A stretch of DNA of 64,000 bases from Desmonostoc muscorum LEGE 12446 (lineage in GTDB: Bacteria > Cyanobacteriota > Cyanobacteriia > Cyanobacteriales > Nostocaceae), in contig NZ_JADEXS020000001.1 in the NCBI RefSeq assembly GCF_015207005.2, positions 5,851,001-5,915,000 of the forward strand, in the 5' to 3' direction. Under the pieces are notes generated by a model. The model was not told the DNA's origin and did not search any database. It was given only the letters and a program-made list of their open reading frames with translations. Position 1 is the stretch's first letter. Each line of letters begins with the position of its first letter. Positions 15,762 through 24,898 of this stretch are shown piece after piece. Made by a program: the position numbers and the translations under genes.

Positions 15762-17132
15762 GTGGAAGAATTGCTAGAAGCTGTAGAAAGAATTCTACAA
15801 GAAAAATCTCTCGATTCCATTCAGTGGTTTGTGCTTTATCAGTCGTGGTTGGGCAAAACTTACGATGAGATGTCAGAGGGAACAGGTTATGGTACCAACT
15901 ACATCAAACAAATTGGCTCTCAGTTGTGGCAGGACTTGTCCGAAGCAGCTGGAGAGAGAGTAACAAAAAAAAATCTGCATTTAGTCTTGAGCAAATACTC
16001 GCAAGCAATAAGTTGGCAAAAAAATCAACCACAACAACAGTTAAACAAAAAATTCAGATTATCAAGGCCTTATCCAAACTTATTTTCAGTCGGTAAGATG
16101 AAATTTCCTAGTGGTCCTGTGCCAACAGGCTCTGCTTTATACATCAATCGTCCTCCACTAGAAGAACTGATTTGTAGTGAAGTGATACAACCTGGTTGCT
16201 TAATCAGAATTAAAGCACCCAGAAAAATGGGAAAAAGTTCCCTGCTCAACCAGATGATTGCTTATGCTAAAGAGCAGGATTATCAAATTATCTACTTGGA
16301 CTTTCAAGAAGCTGACCAAGAAGTTTTTACTTCCTTGGATAAATTTTTACGTTGGTTCTGTATCTATGTCACCAGGCAGTTAAACCTCGTTCCCTCTCTG
16401 GATGATTTTTGGGATACAGAAATGGGCAGCAAAGTCAGCTGCAAAATCTATTTTGAAGGGTATCTATTACAGTACATTACTGAAAGTCCTGTGGTGTTAG
16501 CTTTGAATGAAGTGCAGCGAGTTTTTGAACATCCGAATATTGCCCAAGACTTTTTGCCAATGCTGCGATTTTGGCACGAACAAGCAAAGCAAGACAGGTT
16601 ATGGCAAAAACTACGAATGGTGGTAGTTCACACCACAGAAATTTATGTTCCCCTGAAGCTCAACCAATCGCCTTTTAATGTCGGGATTACAATTACTCTA
16701 CCACCGTTTACCCTCAAGCAAGTACAGGATTTAGCATTGCGTTACGGGCTAGAGTGGGTAGCAGATTCCGAAGGATTACGACGCCTTGAACCGCTGCAAG
16801 CAATGGTGGGCGGACATCCTTATTTGGTAAGTCTTGCACTATATCATTTATCTAGGCAAGAAATGACATTAGAAATGTTATTAGAAACAGCATCCACACC
16901 AGCGGGAATTTACACTCAGCATTTACGAGAACTGCTCAGTTTACTGCAAAAAGAACCAGAATTAATGTCTGCTATGCAACAGGTAATTGCGAATGATGAC
17001 AAGGTAGAATTAGATGCGATCGCAGCTTATAAACTAGAAAGCATGGGTTTAGTTCAACTCAATGGCAATCAAGCCTGTGTCATGTGTGAGTTGTATCGTC
17101 TTTATTTTAGTCAACAGTTGGCAAAAAACTAA
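15762..17132 (+). CDS. AAA-like (AAA_35 type) ATPase with N-terminal HTH-like domain, copy A
   Basis: A 456-residue protein. Residues 1-80 (VERILQEKSLDSIQWFVLYQ ... RVTKKNLHLVLSK) look like the helix-turn-helix-like N-terminal domain of vWA-MoxR-associated and related cyanobacterial signalling proteins. Residues 125-455 are an AAA_35-type STAND ATPase domain with Walker A APRKMGKSSLL (152-162). The Walker B region reads LALNEVQRVF, with N249 where family members usually have Asp, so hydrolysis may be impaired. It starts at GTG. From about residue 148 to the end it is almost identical to the gene at 25876-27258, in DNA as well as protein. It converges on the ABC transporter gene, whose stop overlaps its own. 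Confidence 0.85.
   Translation: MEELLEAVERILQEKSLDSIQWFVLYQSWLGKTYDEMSEGTGYGTNYIKQIGSQLWQDLSEAAGERVTKKNLHLVLSKYSQAISWQKNQPQQQLNKKFRLSRPYPNLFSVGKMKFPSGPVPTGSALYINRPPLEELICSEVIQPGCLIRIKAPRKMGKSSLLNQMIAYAKEQDYQIIYLDFQEADQEVFTSLDKFLRWFCIYVTRQLNLVPSLDDFWDTEMGSKVSCKIYFEGYLLQYITESPVVLALNEVQRVFEHPNIAQDFLPMLRFWHEQAKQDRLWQKLRMVVVHTTEIYVPLKLNQSPFNVGITITLPPFTLKQVQDLALRYGLEWVADSEGLRRLEPLQAMVGGHPYLVSLALYHLSRQEMTLEMLLETASTPAGIYTQHLRELLSLLQKEPELMSAMQQVIANDDKVELDAIAAYKLESMGLVQLNGNQACVMCELYRLYFSQQLAKN
16196..17128 (+). repeat. Direct repeat, left copy (about 0.93 kb, near-identical)
   Basis: This segment of copy A matches 26314-27240 of copy B in the same orientation with scattered single-base differences; the encoded proteins differ at only about five of 305 residues. 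Upstream the two genes are clearly more diverged. The pair brackets the peptide export cluster. Confidence 0.85.
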
Positions 17133-20100
17133 AGCAACTGTCGCCACATCAGTTGGGCAAACAGCCCTGGTTGATTTGCCAAATCAGTGAAATTACCTTG
17201 CTGTACTACCTTGCCACCATCCAGGACATAAATTCGGTCAGCATTTTGGATGGTACTCAGGCGATGAGCGATCGCAACTCTAGTCACCTTTAACTGCTCT
17301 AAGCTTTCACTGACAATTGCCTGGGTTCTATTATCTAACGCACTGGTCGCCTCATCAAATAGCAAAATTCGCGGTTTCAATGCTAAAGCCCTAGCAATTA
17401 ACAACCGTTGGCGTTGTCCACCAGAAAGATTAGTACCTCCCTCACTGACAACTGTATGCATCTGCATTGGCATCGCCGCAACATCAGCCGCAAAACCTGC
17501 CATCTGTGCTGCTTGCCAAGCTTCATCCATTGTCAGCACTGCGCCGCTGGCAATGTTCTCAAAAATTGAGGCTGACATCAAGCGACTATTTTGCATAACA
17601 ACACCTAATTGGCGGCGCACAGCATGGACATCCAAAGAAGCCAAGTCTTGTCCGTCGTAGTAAATTGTGCCAGCTTTCGGGAATTCAAACCCCAAAAGTA
17701 ATCTCAATAAAGTTGATTTACCGCTACCAGAAGGGCCAACAATGGCAATAAATTCTCCGGCTTCGGCATGGATGCTGACATTATCCAACGTTAAGCCGCC
17801 ATCATCACGGTAGCGGAAACTTACCCCATCTACAACTAATTTACCTGATAGCCTTCCCGGATCTGCCTGAGTGGAAGTGATTTCTAGTTCCCCTTGGAGA
17901 ATTGGCTGTGCCCTTTGCCACAATGGTAAAACTTGCAAAACTTCCACCACTGTACTGCTCAAGCTAGTGACTCCGTTAATAAATGTGCCAAAAGCCACAT
18001 TAAATGCCAAGAATGTGCCAGTAGAGAAACCAGTTGCTCCTGGGGTTTGGGACTGCCCAATTAAGGTAGTGGCAAACCAGAAGATAGCGGCAGTTGTTAA
18101 CACAGGTAATACTTGATTAATGACTGCGACGCTATCTTCAATACCTTGGGTACTCAGCATGAGTTTCAGTTGATGGGTATACTTTTTACCCCAGTAGGCA
18201 AAGGCGCGGGCTTCAGCTTTAGCAACTCGTAGTTTGGCAACTCCATTAATCAACTGCACCATCACGCCAAAGATTTGTCCTTCTTGTTCAAGTAGGGGGC
18301 GAACTTTACGGACAATGAGAATACCAGAAATGATGGTGACAGCAGTGTTTATCAGTGCCACCACACAAGCTATGAGAGCCAAGGAAATATTGTAGTAAAA
18401 CAATAGTCCGACATTCAGCAGTGAGAATAAACTCGAAAAGATGGTTTTTAATACCGTATTACCGAGTCTTTGGCGAATTTGACTAATAGCTGTGACTCGA
18501 GAATTCAAGTCACCAACCGAGAATGAACGAAAAAAGGTAGGCTTTAAGTTCAACAATCGATCCCACACTCCGGCTTCCGTGGCAGAATCAGCAAAAGTTT
18601 CCAGCCGGATGGTGGCAAATGCAAGTGTTAATTGAAACAACATTCTGCCAAAGGCAGCAGCGACTAAACCCAGAGCAATTTGGCTCAACAACCCCCGATT
18701 AGCGTCTGGGATGGCTTTGTCGATGATGATTGCTGTAGCTTGAGGCGTCAGCATTCCTAACAAAGTAATGGTAACTCCCATTACTAAAATTAGAGTTAGT
18801 TCTTTGTAATGTCCTTGGACGGCAAACCGAAGCAAATCAAGAGTTTTTAGCTGTTTATCAGGCAAAGATCGATAGAATACGTAGGCGGTGGGAGCTAGGG
18901 CTGCTGCGATGCGGGCATCTACAAAGATGCGCGTCTGTTGCCCAGGAGCGTAGAGTTGATAACGAGTATCAGATATTGGTAACAGTGCCACTGGCTGATT
19001 GTCACCAAGTGTAAATGCCAACATCGCCCCACAATCCTTTTGCCACCAGTTGTTCCGCAAGTGAATTCGCCGCACACGAATACGGGAAGCGCGGGCGATC
19101 GCTTTTACAGGATCTTGCACTCGGTTAAAATCTTCTGAGGCAGCTGGGGGACGAATCGTAATTCCTAAGGCTCGTCCTACGGCACCAGCTGCAACTAGCA
19201 AGGCTTGATTTGGAGTTGCATCAACACTAGTAATCAATTCTGAGCTACCAGTTAACCTGTTTGACTTTGGCTGTGGCAATACAGATGCCAATTCTGCCAA
19301 CGTCTGTTGCATCACTTGGCTTTCAAGACGTTCCCTGGCTGCAAATCTGAGTAATTCTGCATCCATCTCCTGGCGTTGCAGCAGTTCAATGCAATGGAGG
19401 AAATAAGTTTGTAGTTGAGACAAACCACCTAACAAAGCATCTACATTTGGAATTTCCAGAGTGGTAAGGGTTTGCAACTCAACTGTATCACTTGCCTCTA
19501 GCCACATATTTGGATGTAGAGGTAACATACCAGAGGCAGAAGTTAACAGCAAATCCTCAAATCCCATCCATTTAGCACGCCCTTGTAAGATTTGCACCCA
19601 TGATACATGACCCTGGGGTTGGAAGATTTGGTTTTTGGCTAAGGAAAAGTAGTGAATTCCTTGGGGTAATATTGGTGTGGTTGGCGTCGTGATGCCAGCA
19701 ATTACCGAACCTAATTGATCAATCCAGTCTTCTATTAAAGCTACTGCTTGTCTATTAGCATCAACAAACAACTGATTAAAGTCATCTGTCGATACTTTCA
19801 GGAGTTCTGTATCTTCAAAAAACACCGCTAAAATTTCGTGCTGTTTACCATCTAAATTTGATGGAGTGGCAAACATCGCCTGTCCTGCTGTGATACTAAA
19901 TAAGTAGCGACGAGTTCCTTCAGGAATGCCATCATGAACAGCGATCGCAAATAGCGCCAAGTAACCAGATTTTACCACCCAAATTATCTGCGGATCGTTT
20001 AATAGTATCGATTCATTCCCCCCAAAGCGATAGTATTCTCCTTCGTCTAGAGGAGATGAGGGGCAGAGGGGCAGAGGTGCAGAGGCAGATGAGAGAGACA

Positions 20101-20209
20101 AAAAAGTATTTTCTTCCCCTGCCTCCCCTGCCTCCCCTGCCCCCCTGCCTCCCCTGCCTCCCCTGCCTCCCCTGCCCCCCCTGCCTCCCCTGCCCCCCAT
20201 CTCCCTCAC
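17129..20209 (-). CDS. NHLM-type ABC transporter, permease/ATP-binding protein (ABC2)
   Basis: A large half-transporter resembling the second ABC protein of NHLM bacteriocin systems. It has a long N-terminal region with no peptidase triad (to about residue 430), a six-helix ABC membrane domain (about 440-740), then an ATPase domain with Walker A IVGPSGSGKSTLLRLL, signature NLSGGQRQRLLIARAL and Walker B ILLFDEATSAL. Read from GTG at 20209 it has 1026 residues, but its first 30 or so (GGRGGRGG...) are encoded by a 9-bp STRR, and it overlaps the upstream transporter gene by 197 bp in another frame. The true start is probably near DEGEYYRFGGNES (about 20050), inside or after the repeat. It likely works with the C39 transporter and HlyD adaptor encoded upstream. 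Confidence 0.85.
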   Translation of the reverse strand: MREMGGRGGRGGRGGRGGRGGRGAGEAGEAGEENTFLSLSSASAPLPLCPSSPLDEGEYYRFGGNESILLNDPQIIWVVKSGYLALFAIAVHDGIPEGTRRYLFSITAGQAMFATPSNLDGKQHEILAVFFEDTELLKVSTDDFNQLFVDANRQAVALIEDWIDQLGSVIAGITTPTTPILPQGIHYFSLAKNQIFQPQGHVSWVQILQGRAKWMGFEDLLLTSASGMLPLHPNMWLEASDTVELQTLTTLEIPNVDALLGGLSQLQTYFLHCIELLQRQEMDAELLRFAARERLESQVMQQTLAELASVLPQPKSNRLTGSSELITSVDATPNQALLVAAGAVGRALGITIRPPAASEDFNRVQDPVKAIARASRIRVRRIHLRNNWWQKDCGAMLAFTLGDNQPVALLPISDTRYQLYAPGQQTRIFVDARIAAALAPTAYVFYRSLPDKQLKTLDLLRFAVQGHYKELTLILVMGVTITLLGMLTPQATAIIIDKAIPDANRGLLSQIALGLVAAAFGRMLFQLTLAFATIRLETFADSATEAGVWDRLLNLKPTFFRSFSVGDLNSRVTAISQIRQRLGNTVLKTIFSSLFSLLNVGLLFYYNISLALIACVVALINTAVTIISGILIVRKVRPLLEQEGQIFGVMVQLINGVAKLRVAKAEARAFAYWGKKYTHQLKLMLSTQGIEDSVAVINQVLPVLTTAAIFWFATTLIGQSQTPGATGFSTGTFLAFNVAFGTFINGVTSLSSTVVEVLQVLPLWQRAQPILQGELEITSTQADPGRLSGKLVVDGVSFRYRDDGGLTLDNVSIHAEAGEFIAIVGPSGSGKSTLLRLLLGFEFPKAGTIYYDGQDLASLDVHAVRRQLGVVMQNSRLMSASIFENIASGAVLTMDEAWQAAQMAGFAADVAAMPMQMHTVVSEGGTNLSGGQRQRLLIARALALKPRILLFDEATSALDNRTQAIVSESLEQLKVTRVAIAHRLSTIQNADRIYVLDGGKVVQQGNFTDLANQPGLFAQLMWRQLL

Positions 20210-22541
20210 TACGAATCAACTGTAAATAAACTCCCTCAACCTGCTGTAATTCTTCATGGGTTCCCCGTTGGACTATCTTGCCGCGATCGAGGACAATAAT
20301 TTCATCGCAATCTCGGATGGTTGAGAGACGATGCGCCACGATTATGCAAGTGCAACCGCGCAAACGCAGATTACGAGTGACCGTCTTTTCTGTTTCAGCA
20401 TCCAAGGCACTAGTAGCTTCATCCATAACCAGGATACTGGGATTATTCACCAAAGCACGGGCAATTTCCAAACGTTGCCGCTGACCACCGCTCAAATTAG
20501 TAGCACCTTCTAAGAGGTCGGCACCATAACCTCCTGGGAGCGAAAGAATTACATCATGGAGTGCGGCATCTTGACAAGCTCGGACTAAATGACTTTCGGG
20601 TATAGTAGTATCCCAAAGCGTTAAGTTGTCTCTGACATTGCCAGCAAACAACAAAATCTCTTGCTCTACCGCAGAGATAGAATTAGCTAGTACCTGGCGC
20701 TCAATTTGCTCTCTGGGTTTGCCGTCAAACAGAATTTCTCCCTGCCACGGTTGGTACAGCCCACATAAAAGTTTGGCAATGGTAGACTTACCAGAACCAC
20801 TCCCACCCACCAAAGCCACTCGCTGACCAGGCTGGAGAGAGAGATTAAAGTTTTCAATCAGCGGTGGAGCAATTTCGCTATAGCCAAATGTCACATTGCA
20901 TAATTCCACATATCCCCGGAGTTTGGGCAGAGGGTTAAAGGATGAGGGGGATGAGGGGGATGAGGGGGATGAGGGGGATGAGGGGGATGAGGGGGATGAG
21001 GGGGATGAGGGGGATGAGGAGGATGAGGAAGTATTTTCTTGATTATCTCCCTCATCTTCCCCCACTCCCTCATCTCCCCCATCTCTCCCATACACCAGCT
21101 GCGAATCAATTGGGTTACGCAAGACATCATCGAGGCGAGTTAGATTTCCTTCCATCTTTTGCAGGTCACTTCCCAGATTGATGAGATTAGTTATTGGCTG
21201 GAAAAAATTTTGCATCATGGCCATAAAGGCTACTAACATGCCGATGCTAATGGTTCCATCCATGACTCGCAAACCACCTACAGCTAAAAGTAACATGGAG
21301 GCGATCGCCGATAAGAAATCTGGTAAAACTCCTAATGTTTGGTTTGTTGTTTCTAATTCCTGCTGGGTGTTGATGGCTTTGGCATAATAACCCGCCCACC
21401 GAGAGAAGAAATCTGACTCTAACCCGGAGGCCTTGAGTGTTTCCATACTCTGAAGACCAGAAATTGCTACGCCGCTGACTTTTCCATATTCTTGAATCAG
21501 TCTAGTGTTGGCATCCACGCGCCGCCCTCTCACCCACTGTAAAGCAGCGAGGTTAACAGTAACAAAGGCGATCGCAATTAAGGTCAACACGACATCATAT
21601 TGCAGCATCACTACCACATACAAAAATACTGAAGCTGCGGCAATCACTGTGGTAGCTAATTGACCCGAAAGCATATTAGCGATACTATCGTTGAGTTGCA
21701 TCCGGCTAATGATTTCCCCAGCAAACCGCTGGTCATAAAAACTCACGGGTAGGCGAAGAATATGCCACAAAAACTTACTCTTCATACCCACTGACAACTT
21801 AATTTTCAGCTGACGCAAAAACTGTAACTGTAGCAGCGTCAAAAATCCTTTAAGTCCGGCTGTGAAAATCATCCCTAAAATTAGGGGACGTAACCACTCA
21901 TACCGATGCTCAATTAATACGTTGTCTACAAATATCTGGGAGAATGCAGGTATGGCCAGTCCAGGAATTACCAGCAAAAACCCCGCCAGCACACAGTATA
22001 GTAATGCCCCAATGGAGCCTCGCAACCGTGACCACAAAGCAAGAATAGTGCTGGGTTTGCGTCCCCCTTGCTGGAATTCGGAACTAGGTTCTAAAGCTAG
22101 CACGACACCTGTATAAGCACCGCTAAATTCTTCAACAGAAACACTGCGTCGTCCAGTAGCAGGGTCATTGAGATAAACTCGCTGTTTGCCAAATCCCTCT
22201 ACGACCAGGAAATGGTTAAAGTTCCAAAATACAATGAAGGGTAATTTTAACTCAGACAGGGCAGCCAAGTTGGTTTTAAAGCTCTTGGCAGTTAATTTAT
22301 AATTTCTGGCAGCCTTCAAGATATTTAAAGCACTAACTCCATCCCGCGACACACCACACGCTTGCCGCAGTTCCGTCAGCGGGACAATGCGACCATAGTA
22401 ACCCAGAATAATTCCCAAAGCAGCAGCGCCGCATTCTACAATCTCCATTTGCAACAGAGTCGGAGTGCGACACCGCTTGTTTTTAGCCTTGAGTAGGCTT
22501 TGCAGATTTCGCCACAAGATCATAAAAAGTGAGATCATCAT
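20013..22541 (-). CDS. NHLM-type ABC transporter with C39 peptidase domain (ABC1)
   Basis: An 842-residue peptidase-containing ABC transporter that removes double-glycine leaders and exports the core peptide. The N-terminal C39 domain has C37 (VECGAAALG), H110 (NFNHFLVVEG) and D126 (LNDPATG). The membrane domain spans about 155-440. The ATPase domain has ALVGGSGSGKSTIAKL, LSGGQRQRLEIARAL and ILVMDEATSALD. Between membrane and ATPase domains lies a (Ser-Ser-Pro)n tract encoded by a GATGAGGGG array (20941-21010). After LQLIRSE the last 60 or so residues are translated from the STRR at 20100-20200 and are probably not ancestral. Its likely substrate is the small precursor encoded at 24899-25135. 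Confidence 0.92.
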   Translation of the reverse strand: MMISLFMILWRNLQSLLKAKNKRCRTPTLLQMEIVECGAAALGIILGYYGRIVPLTELRQACGVSRDGVSALNILKAARNYKLTAKSFKTNLAALSELKLPFIVFWNFNHFLVVEGFGKQRVYLNDPATGRRSVSVEEFSGAYTGVVLALEPSSEFQQGGRKPSTILALWSRLRGSIGALLYCVLAGFLLVIPGLAIPAFSQIFVDNVLIEHRYEWLRPLILGMIFTAGLKGFLTLLQLQFLRQLKIKLSVGMKSKFLWHILRLPVSFYDQRFAGEIISRMQLNDSIANMLSGQLATTVIAAASVFLYVVVMLQYDVVLTLIAIAFVTVNLAALQWVRGRRVDANTRLIQEYGKVSGVAISGLQSMETLKASGLESDFFSRWAGYYAKAINTQQELETTNQTLGVLPDFLSAIASMLLLAVGGLRVMDGTISIGMLVAFMAMMQNFFQPITNLINLGSDLQKMEGNLTRLDDVLRNPIDSQLVYGRDGGDEGVGEDEGDNQENTSSSSSSPSSPSSPSSPSSPSSPSSPSSPSSFNPLPKLRGYVELCNVTFGYSEIAPPLIENFNLSLQPGQRVALVGGSGSGKSTIAKLLCGLYQPWQGEILFDGKPREQIERQVLANSISAVEQEILLFAGNVRDNLTLWDTTIPESHLVRACQDAALHDVILSLPGGYGADLLEGATNLSGGQRQRLEIARALVNNPSILVMDEATSALDAETEKTVTRNLRLRGCTCIIVAHRLSTIRDCDEIIVLDRGKIVQRGTHEELQQVEGVYLQLIRSEGDGGQGRQGGQGRQGRQGRQGGRGGRGGRGRKYFFVSLICLCTSAPLPLISSRRRRILSLWGE
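20100..20200. repeat. 9-bp STRR (CTCCCCTGC) at the ABC1/ABC2 junction
   Basis: About ten CTCCCCTGC-like units. The 9-bp unit contains no stop codon in any of six frames, so it keeps both the 3' end of ABC1 and the 5' end of ABC2 open and makes them overlap in different frames. Confidence 0.85.
20941..21080. repeat. 9-bp STRR (GATGAGGGG) inside the ABC1 gene
   Basis: Eight or more perfect GATGAGGGG units are followed by degenerate ones. On the coding (minus) strand they give a Ser-Ser-Pro tract between the membrane and ATPase domains of the C39 transporter. The frame is kept because the unit is 9 bp. Confidence 0.85.
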
Positions 22542-22547
22542 CAGTCA

Positions 22548-22706
22548 GTGGGGAGTGGGGAGTGGGGGCAATACTGCTCGGATAAGCAGGGGAGGCAGGG
22601 GAGGCAGGGGAAGCAGGGGAGGCAGGGGAGGCAGGGGAGGCAGGGGAGGCAGGGGAGGCAGGGGAGGCAGGGGAGGCAGGGGAGGCAGGGGAGGCAGGGG
22701 AGGCAA
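22548..22706. repeat. 9-bp STRR array (GGCAGGGGA), about 13 units
   Basis: A long run of GGCAGGGGA units with occasional single-base variants, just upstream of the ABC1 start. All six frames stay open through it, but the resulting translations (Gly-Arg-Gln, Pro-Cys-Leu, Ala-Ser-Pro repeats) are not gene products. It lies in the 600-bp gap between the ABC1 and HlyD genes. Confidence 0.9.
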
Positions 22707-22943
22707 AACTCAACGCCAGCCTCCATTTCTCCCCCTGCTAAAGATTGCTTGCCTCAACCAAGAAATTCCAAAACCTACGCAGTATTGGGAGTGGGGGAGA
22801 TGGGGAGAATAATTTATATTTGTAATCTGGTAGAAATTAAGACTCATGAATGAGTCTTTGATACTCGCCAACGAGTGTTTAATACTCCTGAATGAGTCTT
22901 TATAGCGCTTCCCATTCAGATGTGCAACATGATATAGCGAGGT

Positions 22944-22972
22944 GTAGGGGCACGGCAGTGCCGTGCCCCTAC
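22944..22972. repeat. Perfect 14-bp palindrome (GTAGGGGCACGGCA arms)
   Basis: GTAGGGGCACGGCA and TGCCGTGCCCCTAC flank one G. It is followed by another G+C-rich interspersed repeat (GTGGGGTGGGCGTCTCGCCC) and a GGGAGTG-type STRR to 23135. The spacer 22542-23138 thus consists mostly of repeats and holds no supported gene. Confidence 0.75.
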
Positions 22973-23138
22973 AGGTGTACCTCACTCTTCTTGTGGGGTG
23001 GGCGTCTCGCCCGCCCATAACCAAAGGCGGACAAGATGTCCACCTCACAAAATTGGAAAATTTATTTGTTGCTAATCCCCAAATCACAACTCCACTCCCC
23101 ACTCCCTACTCCCCACTCCCTACTCCCCACTCCCTTGT

Positions 23139-24593
23139 TCAATAAACCCCACTCCAAGACCGCAAAATTGGTAGAACAAATGTAATCGGCGCACGTTCTT
23201 CGACGGTGACTTGTATGGAGGTAGTGGTTCCTGAAGTTACTTTCATATTCGGCCCTTGGGAAGAAGACCATTTGTAGCCGCTGATTGTGGAAGGGTCTGG
23301 TTGCAGTCGGGCGGTGATGAGAATCTGTGGCCCTTGTGAAATTAAACCTTGGACGAATTCGGAATTGCCTACTACGCTTAATGCACCTTCTTTAGTCACG
23401 GGAAAAGCTGAGACATCTGTGACAGTACCTATAATGCCACCAAAGCGTTCCCGTTGTGCGGTACTAGGTGTGACTTGTAACTTCATTCCTGGTTGAATCT
23501 GCTTACCATCACCAACTGGAAAAAATCCTACAGTCTCCAGTTGAGCCGATCGCTTTTGTGCAGCGATCGCTCCTATGGGTGTACCCTGTAAAACAACCTG
23601 TCCCGGTGTTGCTGAAATTTCTAAAACCCTTCCGGAGTAGCTGCTTTTGATTAAGCTATTACTCGATAATTGCACTGCTAATTGCGTAATATTCCGCCGC
23701 ACTTCCTGAATTTCTTTTTTGCGGTTAGTTACAACTTCTAAGTCTTGTTGTGCTAATGTCGCTTGTTTACTATCTAGTTGCTTTAACTGGGTTTCCAAAT
23801 CCTTAATTGAGTTGAGATTTTCGAGATATTGCCGCTGGGCCTCTGCTTCTTTGACATCGAGTTGCTTGAGTTGGGATTCGGCTTGGTTAATTTGTGTAAC
23901 AGCGTTTAAGTAATCTTGCTGTGACTGTAGTACTGTATCTCCAGAAATTGCTCCCTCTGCCAATAGTCGCTTGCGGTTATCAAATCTCTGTTTGAAAGTC
24001 GGCAGCAGTTCCCGGAAAGATTGTAGACTTTGTGTTTGGGTAGCGCGATCGCGTTGGATCGAGTCCACCCCTTTCTCCCTTAAAATCGGTGTTAGCTTTT
24101 GTAGTGTTTGGAGATTTTGCTGCAAAGATTGGCGTTGCTGTTGAATCGCCTGTTGATCTGCATTTTGCCGCAGTCGCTGCACTAAATTAGCTTCGCGATC
24201 CTCTTGCTGTAGTTGCTCTAATTTAGAGCGTACTAATTGTAGCTGTTTCATGAGTTCGCTTTGGTCTAGAGTCGCCAGCACATCTCCTCTGTTTACAAAG
24301 TCACCAACGCGAACATTCACTGTTCGCAACCTGCCGGCGATCGGTGATTGAAACGAAGTAACCGTGCTGGGATAGACTATAATGCCAGTACCCGTCACCG
24401 TAATTGGAATTCGACCTAAAAAACTCCAAGTCAGTCCAGTCACCACCAAAGAACCAACAGCAATTAGAGGTAGCCACTTTTTCGGGCTGACTACCTGCAT
24501 AATTTGATCTAATTCTTCAGGGGAAGAAGCACGTTCTAAAGCTTCTTTCCGAAACAGGTTACTTTTTTGGCTAGTCACCGAATACCATCCCAA
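23139..24593 (-). CDS. NHLM-type secretion protein, HlyD family membrane-fusion adaptor
   Basis: A 484-residue periplasmic adaptor linking the inner-membrane ABC exporter to the outer membrane. After a short cytoplasmic N terminus there is one membrane helix (about 44-66, LIAVGSLVVTGLTWSFLG). A split biotinyl-lipoyl half follows (FQSPIAGRLRTVNVRVGDFV), then a long coiled coil from about 110 to 320 with Gln-rich heptads, and the second lipoyl half plus β-barrel (YSGRVLEISATPGQVVLQGTPIG). The architecture and its place between a GG-leader peptide gene and two ABC genes on the same strand fit the HlyD component of NHLM bacteriocin export. No TolC gene is nearby. Confidence 0.9.
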   Translation of the reverse strand: MGWYSVTSQKSNLFRKEALERASSPEELDQIMQVVSPKKWLPLIAVGSLVVTGLTWSFLGRIPITVTGTGIIVYPSTVTSFQSPIAGRLRTVNVRVGDFVNRGDVLATLDQSELMKQLQLVRSKLEQLQQEDREANLVQRLRQNADQQAIQQQRQSLQQNLQTLQKLTPILREKGVDSIQRDRATQTQSLQSFRELLPTFKQRFDNRKRLLAEGAISGDTVLQSQQDYLNAVTQINQAESQLKQLDVKEAEAQRQYLENLNSIKDLETQLKQLDSKQATLAQQDLEVVTNRKKEIQEVRRNITQLAVQLSSNSLIKSSYSGRVLEISATPGQVVLQGTPIGAIAAQKRSAQLETVGFFPVGDGKQIQPGMKLQVTPSTAQRERFGGIIGTVTDVSAFPVTKEGALSVVGNSEFVQGLISQGPQILITARLQPDPSTISGYKWSSSQGPNMKVTSGTTTSIQVTVEERAPITFVLPILRSWSGVY

Positions 24594-24731
24594 TTTACGT
24601 GGGAGTCAACATAGGGAACAATTTAGAAAAACTAAAATTTTGCTGCTTCCAATAATTAATCTAGCACTTAATGAAACACCGAACCTGAGATAGTAAAGAT
24701 TTTGAATTTTGTCTAGACATTATAAATAAAG

Positions 24732-24754
24732 TGAGCGGAAGCTGCCTCCGCTCA
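24732..24754 (-). terminator. Hairpin between precursor and HlyD genes (possible attenuator)
   Basis: TGAGCGGA (24732-24739) pairs with TCCGCTCA (24747-24754) around a 7-nt loop. On the minus strand it is followed by ACTTTATTTATA. It lies 144 bp after the precursor stop and 138 bp before the HlyD start, where a partial terminator would give more precursor than exporter transcript. That role is an inference. Confidence 0.5.
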
Positions 24755-24898
24755 GAACTTTAAAAGCAGTTTGCCGTGTAACTTCCTACCGTAAACTTCC
24801 TAATCATTATTTATAGTGCTGTTTGAGCTTGTACTCTTCCTACATAACATGATAAAAAAAGTTTTGGTAGCACAGCCGGCCACTGCATTTTTCAAAAG

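Noticed and set aside
22548..22726. Open reading frames on both strands encoding Gly-Arg-Gln, Pro-Cys-Leu or Ala-Ser-Pro repeats
   Set aside because: They come from a 9-bp STRR with no stop in any frame; there is no ribosome site or non-repeat protein domain.
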